From contig LT642409.1 of assembly GCA_900128585.1 (NCBI GenBank), positions 1 to 19,067 of the forward strand: DNA of 19,067 bases, written 5' to 3'. Shown piece by piece: positions 8,014-17,129 of this stretch. The translations under genes and the position numbers were made by a program. How positions within the stretch are numbered: position 1 is the first letter of the stretch; each line of letters starts with the position of its first letter. Source of the stretch: Stramenopiles sp. TOSAG23-3. Its lineage: Eukaryota; Sar. The notes under the pieces were generated by a model. It made no database searches and was not told the DNA's origin. It saw nothing but the letters and a program-made list of their open reading frames with translations.

Positions 8014-9258
8014 CTAATACACTTCTATGACTTCCTCGACCGTCCTGCTTGGCCCTATCATACCATTGTACCCGAGGCTGTTCCCCCAACAGAATGTAAC
8101 AAAATCGTACCGTAGGCCGCAACTGTGCCGTAAGCCCGTGCTTACCTCGATGAATTGCCACTTGTCGCTGTTCGGGCCGTTCATCTTCATGCTGGCTTTG
8201 GATGGAGCGTTTGTTTGGCCATCGCGATTGTCTCCCCAACAAGCCAACGAATTTCCACTGCCTTTTAACCCCACAATGTCGTGCAAATGGTCTTTGTGCA
8301 GCACGCACGCGTGCCGTTCCGCAACAGAAATTTTCAAAAATTGGCCGCTTGGAATGTGTGCTTGAACCAGCGGGGGGACCACCCCCCAGCATTTTATCTC
8401 GTGTGTGGCGGCGGCAATGCCACAGGCGTACCGCGGCCCAGCGGCAATAGTGTTAAACTTAATGCCTTTCGGTGGGGTAAGGGCGGACGATAGAGTCTTT
8501 TTGCGGTTCCCTTCGATGACTTCGGTGCCCCAGCAATCGACGGTTCCCTCGCGCAGTCCTACGTTGTTGTCATCAAAACCTCCGTCCCCCTTCACAATCC
8601 CGCATGCAAAAGTTTTACCTACAGCCAACGACGAGTACGTAGATACAAACGGCTCCAAGGTCGCGTACCCTTCGCTAGCCGGCGAAAGCTCACCAGTAGA
8701 CAAGACAGCAGCGACGAACTTTGTCGGCTGCGGCGGTGCAATATCGTGTTCCCCGAAGCAGACAACAGAGCTGTTGCTATATAATAGTCCACAAATGTCT
8801 ACCGGCCCCGAAACAATACTACTGAACTGCAAATCGCTCAAGTCCACGGGAACGATGGACGCTGCCCCTCGCCCCCAGCAGTGCAACAGCCTGGTGTGCC
8901 GGTTGATCCCGCAGGCGTGGTGGTACCCTATGGATATGGAACTAAACTGTGTCTCCAACTCGTTAGGCTTGTCTTGTACAAATTTTTCGCCCTTGTCCCC
9001 CCAGCACCTCAACCTTCCGCCGTTCCCGAGCAACGGCTGCTTCTCAATGGCGCACGTCGACCCCTTCGACGTCCGCACGCTCTCGATTTTTATACTATCC
9101 TTTGGTGTCGACATCCACTTCAAGCATCGCTGACGCCTACTGTCATAATTTGTACAAAGTTCCCCTGGGTTGAAGGCGGTAGCACAGCCCAGCAAAAGAA
9201 CCTTCAGAAGCAGAACCCATCGGGGCTGGCAGACTGCAGACGAACGACAATTGTCCAT
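8014..9258 (-). CDS. Secreted RCC1/CRINKLY4-like seven-repeat beta-propeller
   Basis: This 414-residue protein starts at the first ATG in frame (9258). The N-terminus has a hydrophobic signal or signal-anchor segment (about 14-28). From about residue 65 to the end there are seven RCC1-type repeats. Most have a first half like 'I..G..hACGI' and a second half ending in Cys-Trp-Gly (one is Cys-Phe-Gly). Each repeat carries one Cys in each half, a pattern I know from the extracellular crinkly repeats of plant ACR4-type receptors, where the pairs are expected to form disulfides in a seven-bladed propeller. The protein stops soon after repeat seven, with no kinase or second transmembrane segment, so it is probably a secreted or lumen-facing binding protein. 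Its ligand is unknown. It shows no features of a nuclear Ran exchange factor. Confidence 0.85.
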   Translation of the reverse strand: MDNCRSSAVCQPRWVLLLKVLLLGCATAFNPGELCTNYDSRRQRCLKWMSTPKDSIKIESVRTSKGSTCAIEKQPLLGNGGRLRCWGDKGEKFVQDKPNELETQFSSISIGYHHACGINRHTRLLHCWGRGAASIVPVDLSDLQFSSIVSGPVDICGLLYSNSSVVCFGEHDIAPPQPTKFVAAVLSTGELSPASEGYATLEPFVSTYSSLAVGKTFACGIVKGDGGFDDNNVGLREGTVDCWGTEVIEGNRKKTLSSALTPPKGIKFNTIAAGPRYACGIAAATHEIKCWGVVPPLVQAHIPSGQFLKISVAERHACVLHKDHLHDIVGLKGSGNSLACWGDNRDGQTNAPSKASMKMNGPNSDKWQFIEVSTGLRHSCGLRYDFVTFCWGNSLGYNGMIGPSRTVEEVIEVY

Positions 9259-9318
9259 TCGCAAGACGTGCAAGGGATGTGTACGGTCGTTCCTTCGATC
9301 GTTCGTTAATGCTCTGGG

Positions 9319-9324
9319 TATATA
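9319..9324 (-). promoter_or_regulatory. TATA-like element upstream of the propeller gene
   Basis: On the minus strand a TATATA string lies about 61 bases before the ATG at 9258, flanked by less AT-rich DNA. It is a reasonable TATA box candidate, supported by position only. Confidence 0.3.
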
Positions 9325-10070
9325 ATGTTCTACTAAACGCAAACACCACCACTTTCTCTCAACAATTTTAACACAGATGGGGCTACTACTTTATTGTTAA
9401 AAAATTGGATAATTGAATCGCTTCAAATTTAACAAACGACGCGCATGCAAATTGAACAAACAAAAAAATGCGATCATTATTTTCTGTGTTTTTTTGGGTT
9501 TTTTTTTTTTTAAATAATAATTATTTGTTGTTGTTGTGATGATATGATGATGATGCGATGATTATTTTTTTAATAATTATTAGTTAATAAAATAATAAAA
9601 TTTTTAGTAGAATCAATCCGTACCTCTATCATACTTCCTATTATTCCTATATTAAATTTAATTATTTCAATTTTTATGATGTTTTATTTTTTATTTTTCT
9701 CATCACGGTCGGAAAAATAACAGCTGTATAGCAAAGGAATAATTGAAACACGTTGAGATAAATAATAATATTTTTTTTTTATTTAACCAACAAATCATTA
9801 CGAATTAAAAGGACAGAGCAAAGAGCAAGGTGGTTGGAAAGTCGAATAAAAGGTACTTGTAGTATTTCGCATGTTGTAATATGGATTTAACAGTAGTACC
9901 TGATTGGTTAATATATATAATAATAGGTATAATTAATATTAGTATATAAAATAATTGTTTTTAAGTATTTAATAATGATCTCATTTGCCTTTCTCCTCTC
10001 TCTCTCTCTGCTCTCTTCTCTCTGCTTTGCCTTTTCTCCTCCTCTCTCGGTGCGGCTCTCTCTGCTTTGC

Positions 10071-10162
10071 GGTTTGGTTTGGTTTGGTTTGGTTTGGGTT
10101 TGGTTTGGTTTGGTTTGGTTTGGTTTGGTTTGGTTTTGGTTTGGTTTGGTTTGGTTTGGTTT
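10071..10162. repeat. (GGTTT)n pentanucleotide array, about 18 units
   Basis: GGTTT is repeated about 18 times. Two units are one base longer (GGGTTT at 10096-10101 and GGTTTT at 10132-10137), and the array decays into GGTTC at its right end. A CT-rich block lies immediately to the left. The strand with regularly spaced GG pairs could in principle form two-layer G-quadruplexes. The frames running through it encode only Trp/Phe/Gly/Leu/Val repeats and are not genes. Confidence 0.95.
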
Positions 10163-11018
10163 GGTTCGGTTGGTTCTATAATTTAAAATTGGTTTCCGTA
10201 GTTACATAATAGTTAGACTATTATAAATAATGAGTCTCTTTTACAAGTGGGCTCCCATCGTATTTATAATAAATATCCTCGTACGAGGACATCAAAGATC
10301 ATAAACTAATAAATAAGTGGCTTAGCCGACGTAATGTTATATAGAGACTATCAAATACACTGAGGACTGTAGTTGATTGATGCCCAACCAACCACAAAGA
10401 AAATTATATTTAATATTTAGTCCTACTTAAATATATAGGATTTGAAGGAGTACAAAATTAACATATTCTTATTCTTTATTCTATTTATTTAGATCTCGTA
10501 GATCTGTACTTATTAAAACTGTTGTCCACTATAATACCGTACCGGTACCATATTGATTATACAATTAATAATTCTCCGTCCTCCTCCTGTCCTAGTCTCT
10601 TATCCTATTATCCTCTTTCTTTCTTCGTTCGGTGGTCATTTTTTTTTATTTTTATTATTATTTTTGCTTATGATGAAGAAGAATAAGAATAATAAAATAA
10701 TAAAATAATATTATTATAGTCGTCTATTATTATAAAAGAAAGGAGTTTCTTTCTTTCCGTTCCGTTCTTTCTTTTCTTTACACCCATTGTACACATTGTC
10801 ATCATATGACAGAAGATTGGTTTGGATAAATGAATTGAGGATTTTGCATAGTATTTCGTACGAGCAAAGATTAACGTGAAATTATAAACGTTGCTTCCTT
10901 CTGTACCGTTTGTTTTCTGTGGGCTTCGTTCGATCGTCTCCAAGGCACTGTTTCCGCCTTTTGACACCCTACAGGCTGTTTGGCACGACACACGCGAGGC
11001 TGCTTTCTCTGAAATAAA

Positions 11019-13754
11019 ATGTTGCGTAAGGTAACCTCTGCCTTCCTTCTGTGCGTGTGTGCTTTCGTGGCGTTCGCCGCCGCGCAGGGGCCAGCGTCTG
11101 GTCGTCCGTCGTCGACCCCGGAGCAACAGAGGGACTCGTCAAAAATAGTCCCGGTGAAGCCTGCGCCGCTCGCTAAGGCGGACGTTGGAATGAAAATTGG
11201 TGCACCAATTGCAAAAGGGAACGTTGGGGTGACAGAATTCATTATGGAAGGGGAGGTGGAGGACATCCAGTGGGTTGGTTCGAACAAGCGGAGCGTTCTC
11301 GTGCTCACGACCGCGTCCAATTTGTACCGAAGCGGTGATGAGGGGAAAACCTGGAGAAACGTCATTGACTCCCTTCCCGCCCTCAGCTTCAAAGGGGCGC
11401 CGTCGGGGACGAACACGGTGCGGAAAGTGAAGAAGCTGGTGGTTTCCTCAGTCGACGCGAACCTCGTTTTTATCGTCGGCCAAGGCACAAGTCACTGGGT
11501 GACCAAAGACGCCGGGCGAACGTTCGTCGCCGTCAACAGCGTCGTGAAGTTCCACGACGTGGTCATGCACCCAGCCGACAAGACCCGCATCCTCGCCAGC
11601 AGCATGGCGGCCAAGTGCCACGACGCCAAAGCGAACGGGCTCTGCTACAAAAGCGTGTACGCCACCGAAGACTTTGGTGCCTCCTGGATCAAAGTCACGG
11701 ACTACGTGGTGCAGTTCGACTGGGCGCACAACCTGGGCTCGCACCAGGCGGACAGCTTGCCCCCCACTGCAATGTTTGCGACCGTGTTCAACAAGAAAGT
11801 CGGAAATCAAAAATTTGGACACTGGGACAAGGACATTGATTTCGTCCGGAGCGACGATTTCTTCAAGTCCAAACCGACCGTCTTGGTGCCGCACGGGAAC
11901 AGGTTCTTGTTTACCAAAAAATTCTTGTTCGTGGCCCAAGTGAGCCCGTTGCACGATACGGAAGTGGAACTTCAAATGTCCAGCGACGGCGCTAGAACGT
12001 TTTTGCGTGGAACATTGCCGTACCGGATAAAGCAGCATTCCTATACAATCCTGGACACCAGCGAAGACACCGTGTTCTTGCACGTCAACCACGAAGGCGA
12101 AGGCGCGAAGTGGGGGAACGTGTACATTTCAAACGCAGACGGTCTCAACTACACTTTGTCCCTACCCCACAATAGTCGAGAGAGCTCGGGGAAGTGCGAC
12201 TTTGAGAAAATTGAAGGCCTGGAAGGCATATACCTGGCAAACTTTATCGACATGGTCGGCAGCGATTCGGACGACACGACGGACGACAGCACCATGTCGC
12301 AGGAAAATAGCGCAAAAGACAAACAAGTGAAGCGGGGGAAAAAGCCGCCGCCGAAGATGAGGTCCGTCATCACGTTTGACAAGGGGGGGGTGTGGTCGTA
12401 CTTGCACGCGCCCAAATTCGATGCCAACGGGAAACCGGTCAAGTGCGACAGCACGGACTGCTCGCTGCACCTTCACGGGGTGACAGACGAATGGGGGCCA
12501 TTTTACAGCACGGACACGAGCGTTGGGCTCATCATGGCGACCGGCAACATTGGCACAAGCTTGAGCGACAACCAGGACGAAATCAACACATATTTTAGCA
12601 GGGACGCCGGTTTGTCGTGGTTTGAAGTCGCCAAGGGGTCGCACATTTATGAGTTTGGAGACCACGGTGGTCTGATCGTAATGGCAAACGACATCAAGGC
12701 CACGGACACAATTTATTACAGCTGGAACGAAGGAATGACGTGGAGCCCCTTCAAATTTTCAGACAAGAAGTTAGAAATAGACAACATAATTATTGAGCCA
12801 AGTGCGACTAGCCAAAAATTCATGGTCTATGGTAGCCGAAGCGTCAGCGGCACGAGCGACAAAAACTCGAACTCGGTCGGGGCCGTCTATTTCCTAGACT
12901 TCGGCGAGCTGCATGCCAAGCGTTGCAAAGGGGTGGAAGCCCCCGGAACGCCCGACAGTGACTACGAGAAGTGGACCCCAAGCGACGGTCGATTGGGGGA
13001 CAAATGCCTGCTCGGTCACCAGGTCACGTACATACGGCGGAAGCGGGAGGCCCAGTGTTTCAACGGTGAAAAATTAGAACGCCGAACCTTTGTGAAGCAC
13101 TGCAAGTGCGCAGAGAGTGACTTCGAGTGTGACGTAGGGTACGCCCGCAGCCTGGAGGGCGGACCTTGCAATCTGCTGTCCCCCAGTTCGAAGCCGAGTA
13201 GCGCCGTGCCGGACGTGTGCCCATCTGGCACCTCCTATAAGGTGCTGAACGGGTACCGACGTATCGCAGGAGATACTTGCTCCGGTGGCGTCGATCGGTC
13301 GCCAACAGAGCTTCCGTGCCCACGGAGCCTTAGCCACACGGGTGCGATTGTCCTTTTCATTGTCCTGTGTCTGATTATAGGGCTCTATTACAGTGGAAAA
13401 TCCAAAACTTTTTCCGGTGCCATAAACTCGAGCAACCAATTTAGTCAACAGGCGATTCGCGGTGGGTCCACCGCCTTTTCGATATGTAGAAACCTTTTGT
13501 GCATATGCTGCCGCAATGCCTCTAGTGGGATGTCCAGTGCCGGGTACAACCCTGTAGGAAAAGGCGCATTGCCGGAAACGGCCGCTGGTTACGAGGCCTA
13601 CGAAGGATACCAAGACAAGGAGGATTCATCGGAAGATAGTGAATTCGAGGAGGAGGAAGAAGACGAAGATGCGATGCCAATGGCCACTCCAGTGCATAAT
13701 CGCAACACCAATTCCGGTAGCAACGATTTGTTGGATCTAGGGGACTCGCTTTAA
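11019..13754 (+). CDS. VPS10: VPS10/sortilin-family sorting receptor
   Basis: This 911-residue type I membrane receptor probably sorts luminal cargo between the trans-Golgi and endosomes or lysosome/vacuole. A signal peptide occupies 1-23. The VPS10 propeller (about 60-635) shows repeated Asp-box motifs (for example SGDEGKTW, TKDAGRTF, SRDAGLSW) and the family signature GSHIYEFGDHGGLIVMAND. The 10CC module follows: exactly ten cysteines can be counted between about residue 636 and the membrane. A transmembrane helix spans about 776-794. The tail of about 115 residues begins with a Cys cluster that could be palmitoylated, then has Tyr-based stretches, an acidic run of Glu/Asp, and ends in NDLLDLGDSL, a clathrin-box-like motif. 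Only one VPS10 domain is present, as in animal sortilin; yeast Vps10 has two. No intron is seen, and the frame is intact. Confidence 0.95.
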   Translation: MLRKVTSAFLLCVCAFVAFAAAQGPASGRPSSTPEQQRDSSKIVPVKPAPLAKADVGMKIGAPIAKGNVGVTEFIMEGEVEDIQWVGSNKRSVLVLTTASNLYRSGDEGKTWRNVIDSLPALSFKGAPSGTNTVRKVKKLVVSSVDANLVFIVGQGTSHWVTKDAGRTFVAVNSVVKFHDVVMHPADKTRILASSMAAKCHDAKANGLCYKSVYATEDFGASWIKVTDYVVQFDWAHNLGSHQADSLPPTAMFATVFNKKVGNQKFGHWDKDIDFVRSDDFFKSKPTVLVPHGNRFLFTKKFLFVAQVSPLHDTEVELQMSSDGARTFLRGTLPYRIKQHSYTILDTSEDTVFLHVNHEGEGAKWGNVYISNADGLNYTLSLPHNSRESSGKCDFEKIEGLEGIYLANFIDMVGSDSDDTTDDSTMSQENSAKDKQVKRGKKPPPKMRSVITFDKGGVWSYLHAPKFDANGKPVKCDSTDCSLHLHGVTDEWGPFYSTDTSVGLIMATGNIGTSLSDNQDEINTYFSRDAGLSWFEVAKGSHIYEFGDHGGLIVMANDIKATDTIYYSWNEGMTWSPFKFSDKKLEIDNIIIEPSATSQKFMVYGSRSVSGTSDKNSNSVGAVYFLDFGELHAKRCKGVEAPGTPDSDYEKWTPSDGRLGDKCLLGHQVTYIRRKREAQCFNGEKLERRTFVKHCKCAESDFECDVGYARSLEGGPCNLLSPSSKPSSAVPDVCPSGTSYKVLNGYRRIAGDTCSGGVDRSPTELPCPRSLSHTGAIVLFIVLCLIIGLYYSGKSKTFSGAINSSNQFSQQAIRGGSTAFSICRNLLCICCRNASSGMSSAGYNPVGKGALPETAAGYEAYEGYQDKEDSSEDSEFEEEEEDEDAMPMATPVHNRNTNSGSNDLLDLGDSL

Positions 13755-13919
13755 CGTGCCAGTGGGTGGTGAAAGAGCAGCGGGAAAAAAAGGTTTTTTA
13801 ACGAAAAAGTATCATTATGACAATAAGAAGAAAAATTTAAAACAAGAACAAAATAAATTATCTATCATAAGCATTTAACGAGTTAATCCTAAATAATAGC
13901 CATTAGTTTGTTTTTTAAT

Positions 13920-16654
13920 TTAATTTAAATCTGGCTCTGTCACACTCATATTTTTCATCAAATGCCGGGTAACAAAACCGTTAAACTTTAAAGGCTCTTC
14001 GTTATCAAGAAAAAATGTTTCCCTGTCATCACTCTCCAACATCTCCGTCCCAAACATGCATGATGTTGTCCTCCCTAATGCATAGACAATATGGGGGGTT
14101 TGGTTCATGGATTCTTTAATAAACTCTGGAAGCCAGCTCTGGTCAAATCGGCATACCACAACCAAACCAGATCTATCGCTGCTTGGGGGGCTGGCAGCTT
14201 CCCCTTGATTGCTTCGAGGAGTGTACACTACGTTCAAAACCTCAATGTCTACTTTTCTGTTTTGCTGCAGAGACCAAAAATGGTCAGCAGCCTTCGACGG
14301 CGAGTACGTAAGGTTCAGGTGAAGCTTTGAAACTTCACGCAGCTCCGTTTGAGAAAATCCGGTATTGGTAGCGATTTCATTGAGCAGATCTACATGATGT
14401 TTTTGTAAAGGAACATCTAGCGCCCAATACTTAGTCTCAACAACATCCACGTAGTTAAACGGTGACCATGACTTGCCTCCGATTATGTGGTCACTAAACA
14501 AGTCGATAAGATTCTGCTCCATTCCGTCTATCGCTAATAGTGGAGTTTGAAGACAACCTGGAAATAGCTTCAATTTTTCTAACAATTTCCGTGTGTCCAT
14601 TAAGGTCTCGAACATTCTTGTTCCGGTACCGTGCAATCTCTCCTTGAAACTGTCGACTGTATCGCCCGACAAATCAAGTGGGCATAGAGCCACAAATTTT
14701 ACGTCGTAAGATTCCACAATTTTCGAGGACTGCAGCAGCCGTTTTAATCGTGTAAATTCGGAACAGTTCAGTATACTTTTGCCATAAAAAACTATCTCGT
14801 TGCTCCTGGTGGTGGTCAAAAACGACTCTTCAAAGTCGTTTTCCGTGGTGTATTTGTCCGCCTCGATTATTGCTGCGCTTACGTCCTCCTGGTATTTTAG
14901 TTTGTTGAAACTTCCGGACAGAATTGATGATGCTCCTGCCCCGTACGGGACGCACGTGACCATGCATATTGTAACGCTTGGCTTCTCATTTGCTTGGACA
15001 GAAATCGATCCGTTCAAGTATTTTTCTTCGAACTGCTCAAATTCTTTCAAGAAGAACCCCTTGGCCAAATTCAATCGAACCGCTGGCCTTTGTTGTACAT
15101 ACAGAGCCCACTGCTGCATTTTGTTGCGGTGGACTATGCACTGCTTAGCAGGAATTCTCCAATTGTGGAAAAAACTTTCAATTTGCCGCAAAAACATTTT
15201 GGCCCCGTGCTCTAATAACACAGAGATTATGTTTCTATTTCCAAACGTGCGCTCAAGGTAAGGCACCAGCATCCATGCCTTTGGTGGAACGTGCAAATCG
15301 GTAACTAAGTCCGGCCAAGGCAGCAACTTCGTTTTCAAATTCATCCGCTCGTCGTTAAATACAAAAATATGACCGTGGTGTAAATGTGCGACTCTTTCAG
15401 GGTCAAACTTTGACGCTTGTTCGTAAAAATCTTCGACAACTTTGTCGCTGGATAAACTGAGTATTGCGGCATTCAATTGCGATTGGCTGCTGGACATACC
15501 AGCGTAGGAATTATCTTCTTGTGCTCTATTCCAATTCAAAAAGTACACGGACACCATCTCTGGGGGTATATTATCAAATAGATGGTAGTCGTTTTTGTCT
15601 TTTTTCTTAATTTTTTGGTTAAACTCAACGGAGTGCATCCTCGAAAGCACGGCTTTAACGTGCTCTATGGACGTCATCTTCGCTTTATATGTCCACTTTA
15701 AAAACTTGCTCTTGTTCCTAATGTACGGCGATCTATCTGGTCCTGCAACAAGCCGTTGCAGGCGCATGTTTGTATTTAAACTTCTGTTCCTGAATATGTT
15801 TGACAGCTGAGACATTTCTTCAAAAAAATCGATTTTGACACGTACTAGCTTCGCAACCAGGCCTTTCAGCATCTCTGTAGTTGGAAATATGAGTGGAGGG
15901 TAGTAGAATTGAGTGTTAGCGTGTGCTGGATGATTTTGGACCGTATAATGAGATACTTACGTCCTTGAATATCCCCATGATCGAGCGGCGGATCAACCAT
16001 TTTGGAGATACACTTAGTGGACACAAAAAAGGCCCACAATTCAGCGTATGTGCTAAACCTGTAAATTTCTTGTAAAGCGGTAATAACTGCGTCTGCATTG
16101 TCTATGCCAATCCACCACGTTTCGTTCGGTACCAAATTAAACAGTGCAGCAATCCGAATAGTCTGATCAACACTCAACAGTGTATCTTTCTGAAAACAGT
16201 GCGTCAAAACGATGTATGAAAGGATCGGGGAGGAACCGCTGTCCCCCCACTCTTCTTGATCCGTCACGCATTCAAAGTCTAAAGTTATTTGGTAAGACTC
16301 TAGGAATAATATGAGCCTGTCTAGTTTCTCTTCGCCTACTAGAGACACCAATATTTTGTCGGCGACCCCTGTGAGCTCATCGTTACAGGAATGCTTTGAG
16401 AACGTTACCAGTTTCCCTCTAAGAGCGGTTACGATGTACGGGACTCCAGAATGCCGAAGGGATAGCAGCACGCCACACTGAGTCCCAGATTTACCTTGTC
16501 GGTCCTCTAAAAGGCCCTCTAACTGCGACGAAAAATCGGAATCGAATGAAACAAAATCGTGAGTAGTACGCTCATCCTCTCCAACATCGGATTGAAAGGA
16601 AGCGAGGGTGCTCACGGACGTGCAATTTGAAAGTATTGAGTCAACCTGTTCCAT
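13920..16654 (-). CDS. tRNA ligase (RNL/Trl1) homologue, two exons, degenerate active sites
   Basis: Exon 1 is 16654-15961 and exon 2 is 15874-13920, giving 882 residues. Splicing restores ...DIQGQMLKGLVAKLV, which matches the conserved motif IV region of plant tRNA ligases; unspliced RNA hits a stop. An in-frame stop lies just upstream of the ATG. Domain order follows plant RNL: an adenylyltransferase-like region (about 55-450), a kinase-like region from about 530, and a 2H cyclic-phosphodiesterase-like domain (about 740-860). Retained features include SKHS (86-89) and E128. Expected catalytic residues are changed: the motif I Lys is Arg67 (RHSG), the motif IV Glu is Lys235, the P-loop (VPYGAGASS, about 540-548) lacks its Lys, and the two HxTx motifs read HLNL (750) and HIVY (826). 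It is probably a non-catalytic or repurposed paralogue. Family membership rests on patterns aligned from memory. Confidence 0.75.
15875..15960 (-). other. Intron of the tRNA-ligase-like gene (introner-like copy 1)
   Basis: This 86-base GT-AG intron begins GTAAGTATCT and ends CTACAG. It interrupts the codon for Gln232 in phase 1. A strong branch-point candidate, CTAAC, lies about 41 bases from the 3' end, followed by a pyrimidine-rich stretch. Its length is not a multiple of three and it contains an in-frame stop. It is nearly identical to the intron in the neighbouring MRG gene. Confidence 0.93.
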
Positions 16655-17129
16655 GCCGAAACCGAACCTCTGTTGCCCCTCTTACTACCTCTTTTTGCTG
16701 GTTTTGGAGCATGCTGTTTATCGCTTGGTCGATTTTTGTACCGATTGATTTTTTGAAAGCTACGATACGATTACAGAGCCAAACCATCGTTGTGTTTCCA
16801 CGCTTCTCTCAATGACTGTTGCCCAACATATTATTTTGTTGCTTTAGTCACTTTGCTTCTTCTAAGCAATGCTATATACCTGTTGTTATTATAGAATAAA
16901 ATAATGTCTGCTTTCATTTCTCCTCCTCTGTTCGTTTTTTCACAGACTTGCTGTTCCATTTCAACTCCTTCCTAGTTCCTTTCGACATTTATTTTTTCCA
17001 AACTTTCAACGAAAACCAAAAGGCCAAATAAAACGTCTTTCTTTACACAGGGCTTTAAGTATTTTACTAAAATAACTTTCTTCTTAAATATATTTTCCAA
17101 TTTAATGGGCGCGGCTTTGATGTACCAAA
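16655..17129. other. Intergenic region between MRG15 3' end and ligase-like gene 5' end
   Basis: Both flanking genes are on the minus strand, so this should contain the MRG15 3' flank and the promoter and leader of the ligase-like gene. It is AT-rich with no natural-looking frame. No further exon homologous to the longer N-terminus of plant RNL was recognised, though a short one could be missed. Confidence 0.5.

Larger units (their letters stand above)
9259..11018. other. 1.76 kb gene-free AT-rich region
   Basis: This is the longest stretch without a recognisable gene; it separates the divergent propeller and sortilin genes. It consists of AT-rich DNA with T homopolymers, TAA/ATT triplet runs (about 9500-9600 and 10630-10735), a CT-rich patch (about 9990-10060) followed by the (GGTTT)n array, and small palindromes such as CCTCGTACGAGG (10277-10288). 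I found no tRNA, snRNA or protein frame with natural composition. The last 150-200 bases before 11019 are less biased and probably include the sortilin promoter and 5' leader. Confidence 0.6.

Noticed and set aside
8405-9133. 242-residue plus-strand frame antisense to the propeller gene
   Set aside because: The opposite strand encodes seven regular Cys-paired repeats; this frame is their shadow and has no recognisable features.
10071-10162. Telomeric repeat array
   Set aside because: GGTTT is not a telomere motif I recognise, the array is short and it lies between genes; kept only as a microsatellite.
9975-10209. Trp/Phe/Gly/Leu-repeat open frames
   Set aside because: They are translations of the (GGTTT)n array and the CT-rich block next to it.
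12162-12665. Long antisense frame within the sortilin gene
   Set aside because: The sense strand carries Asp-box and VPS10 signatures; the antisense frame is a by-product of codon composition.
15866-16654. Reading the ligase-like exon 1 frame as a separate 262-residue protein
   Set aside because: The last 31 codons come from the intron; a canonical GT-AG splice restores the conserved motif IV region with exon 2.
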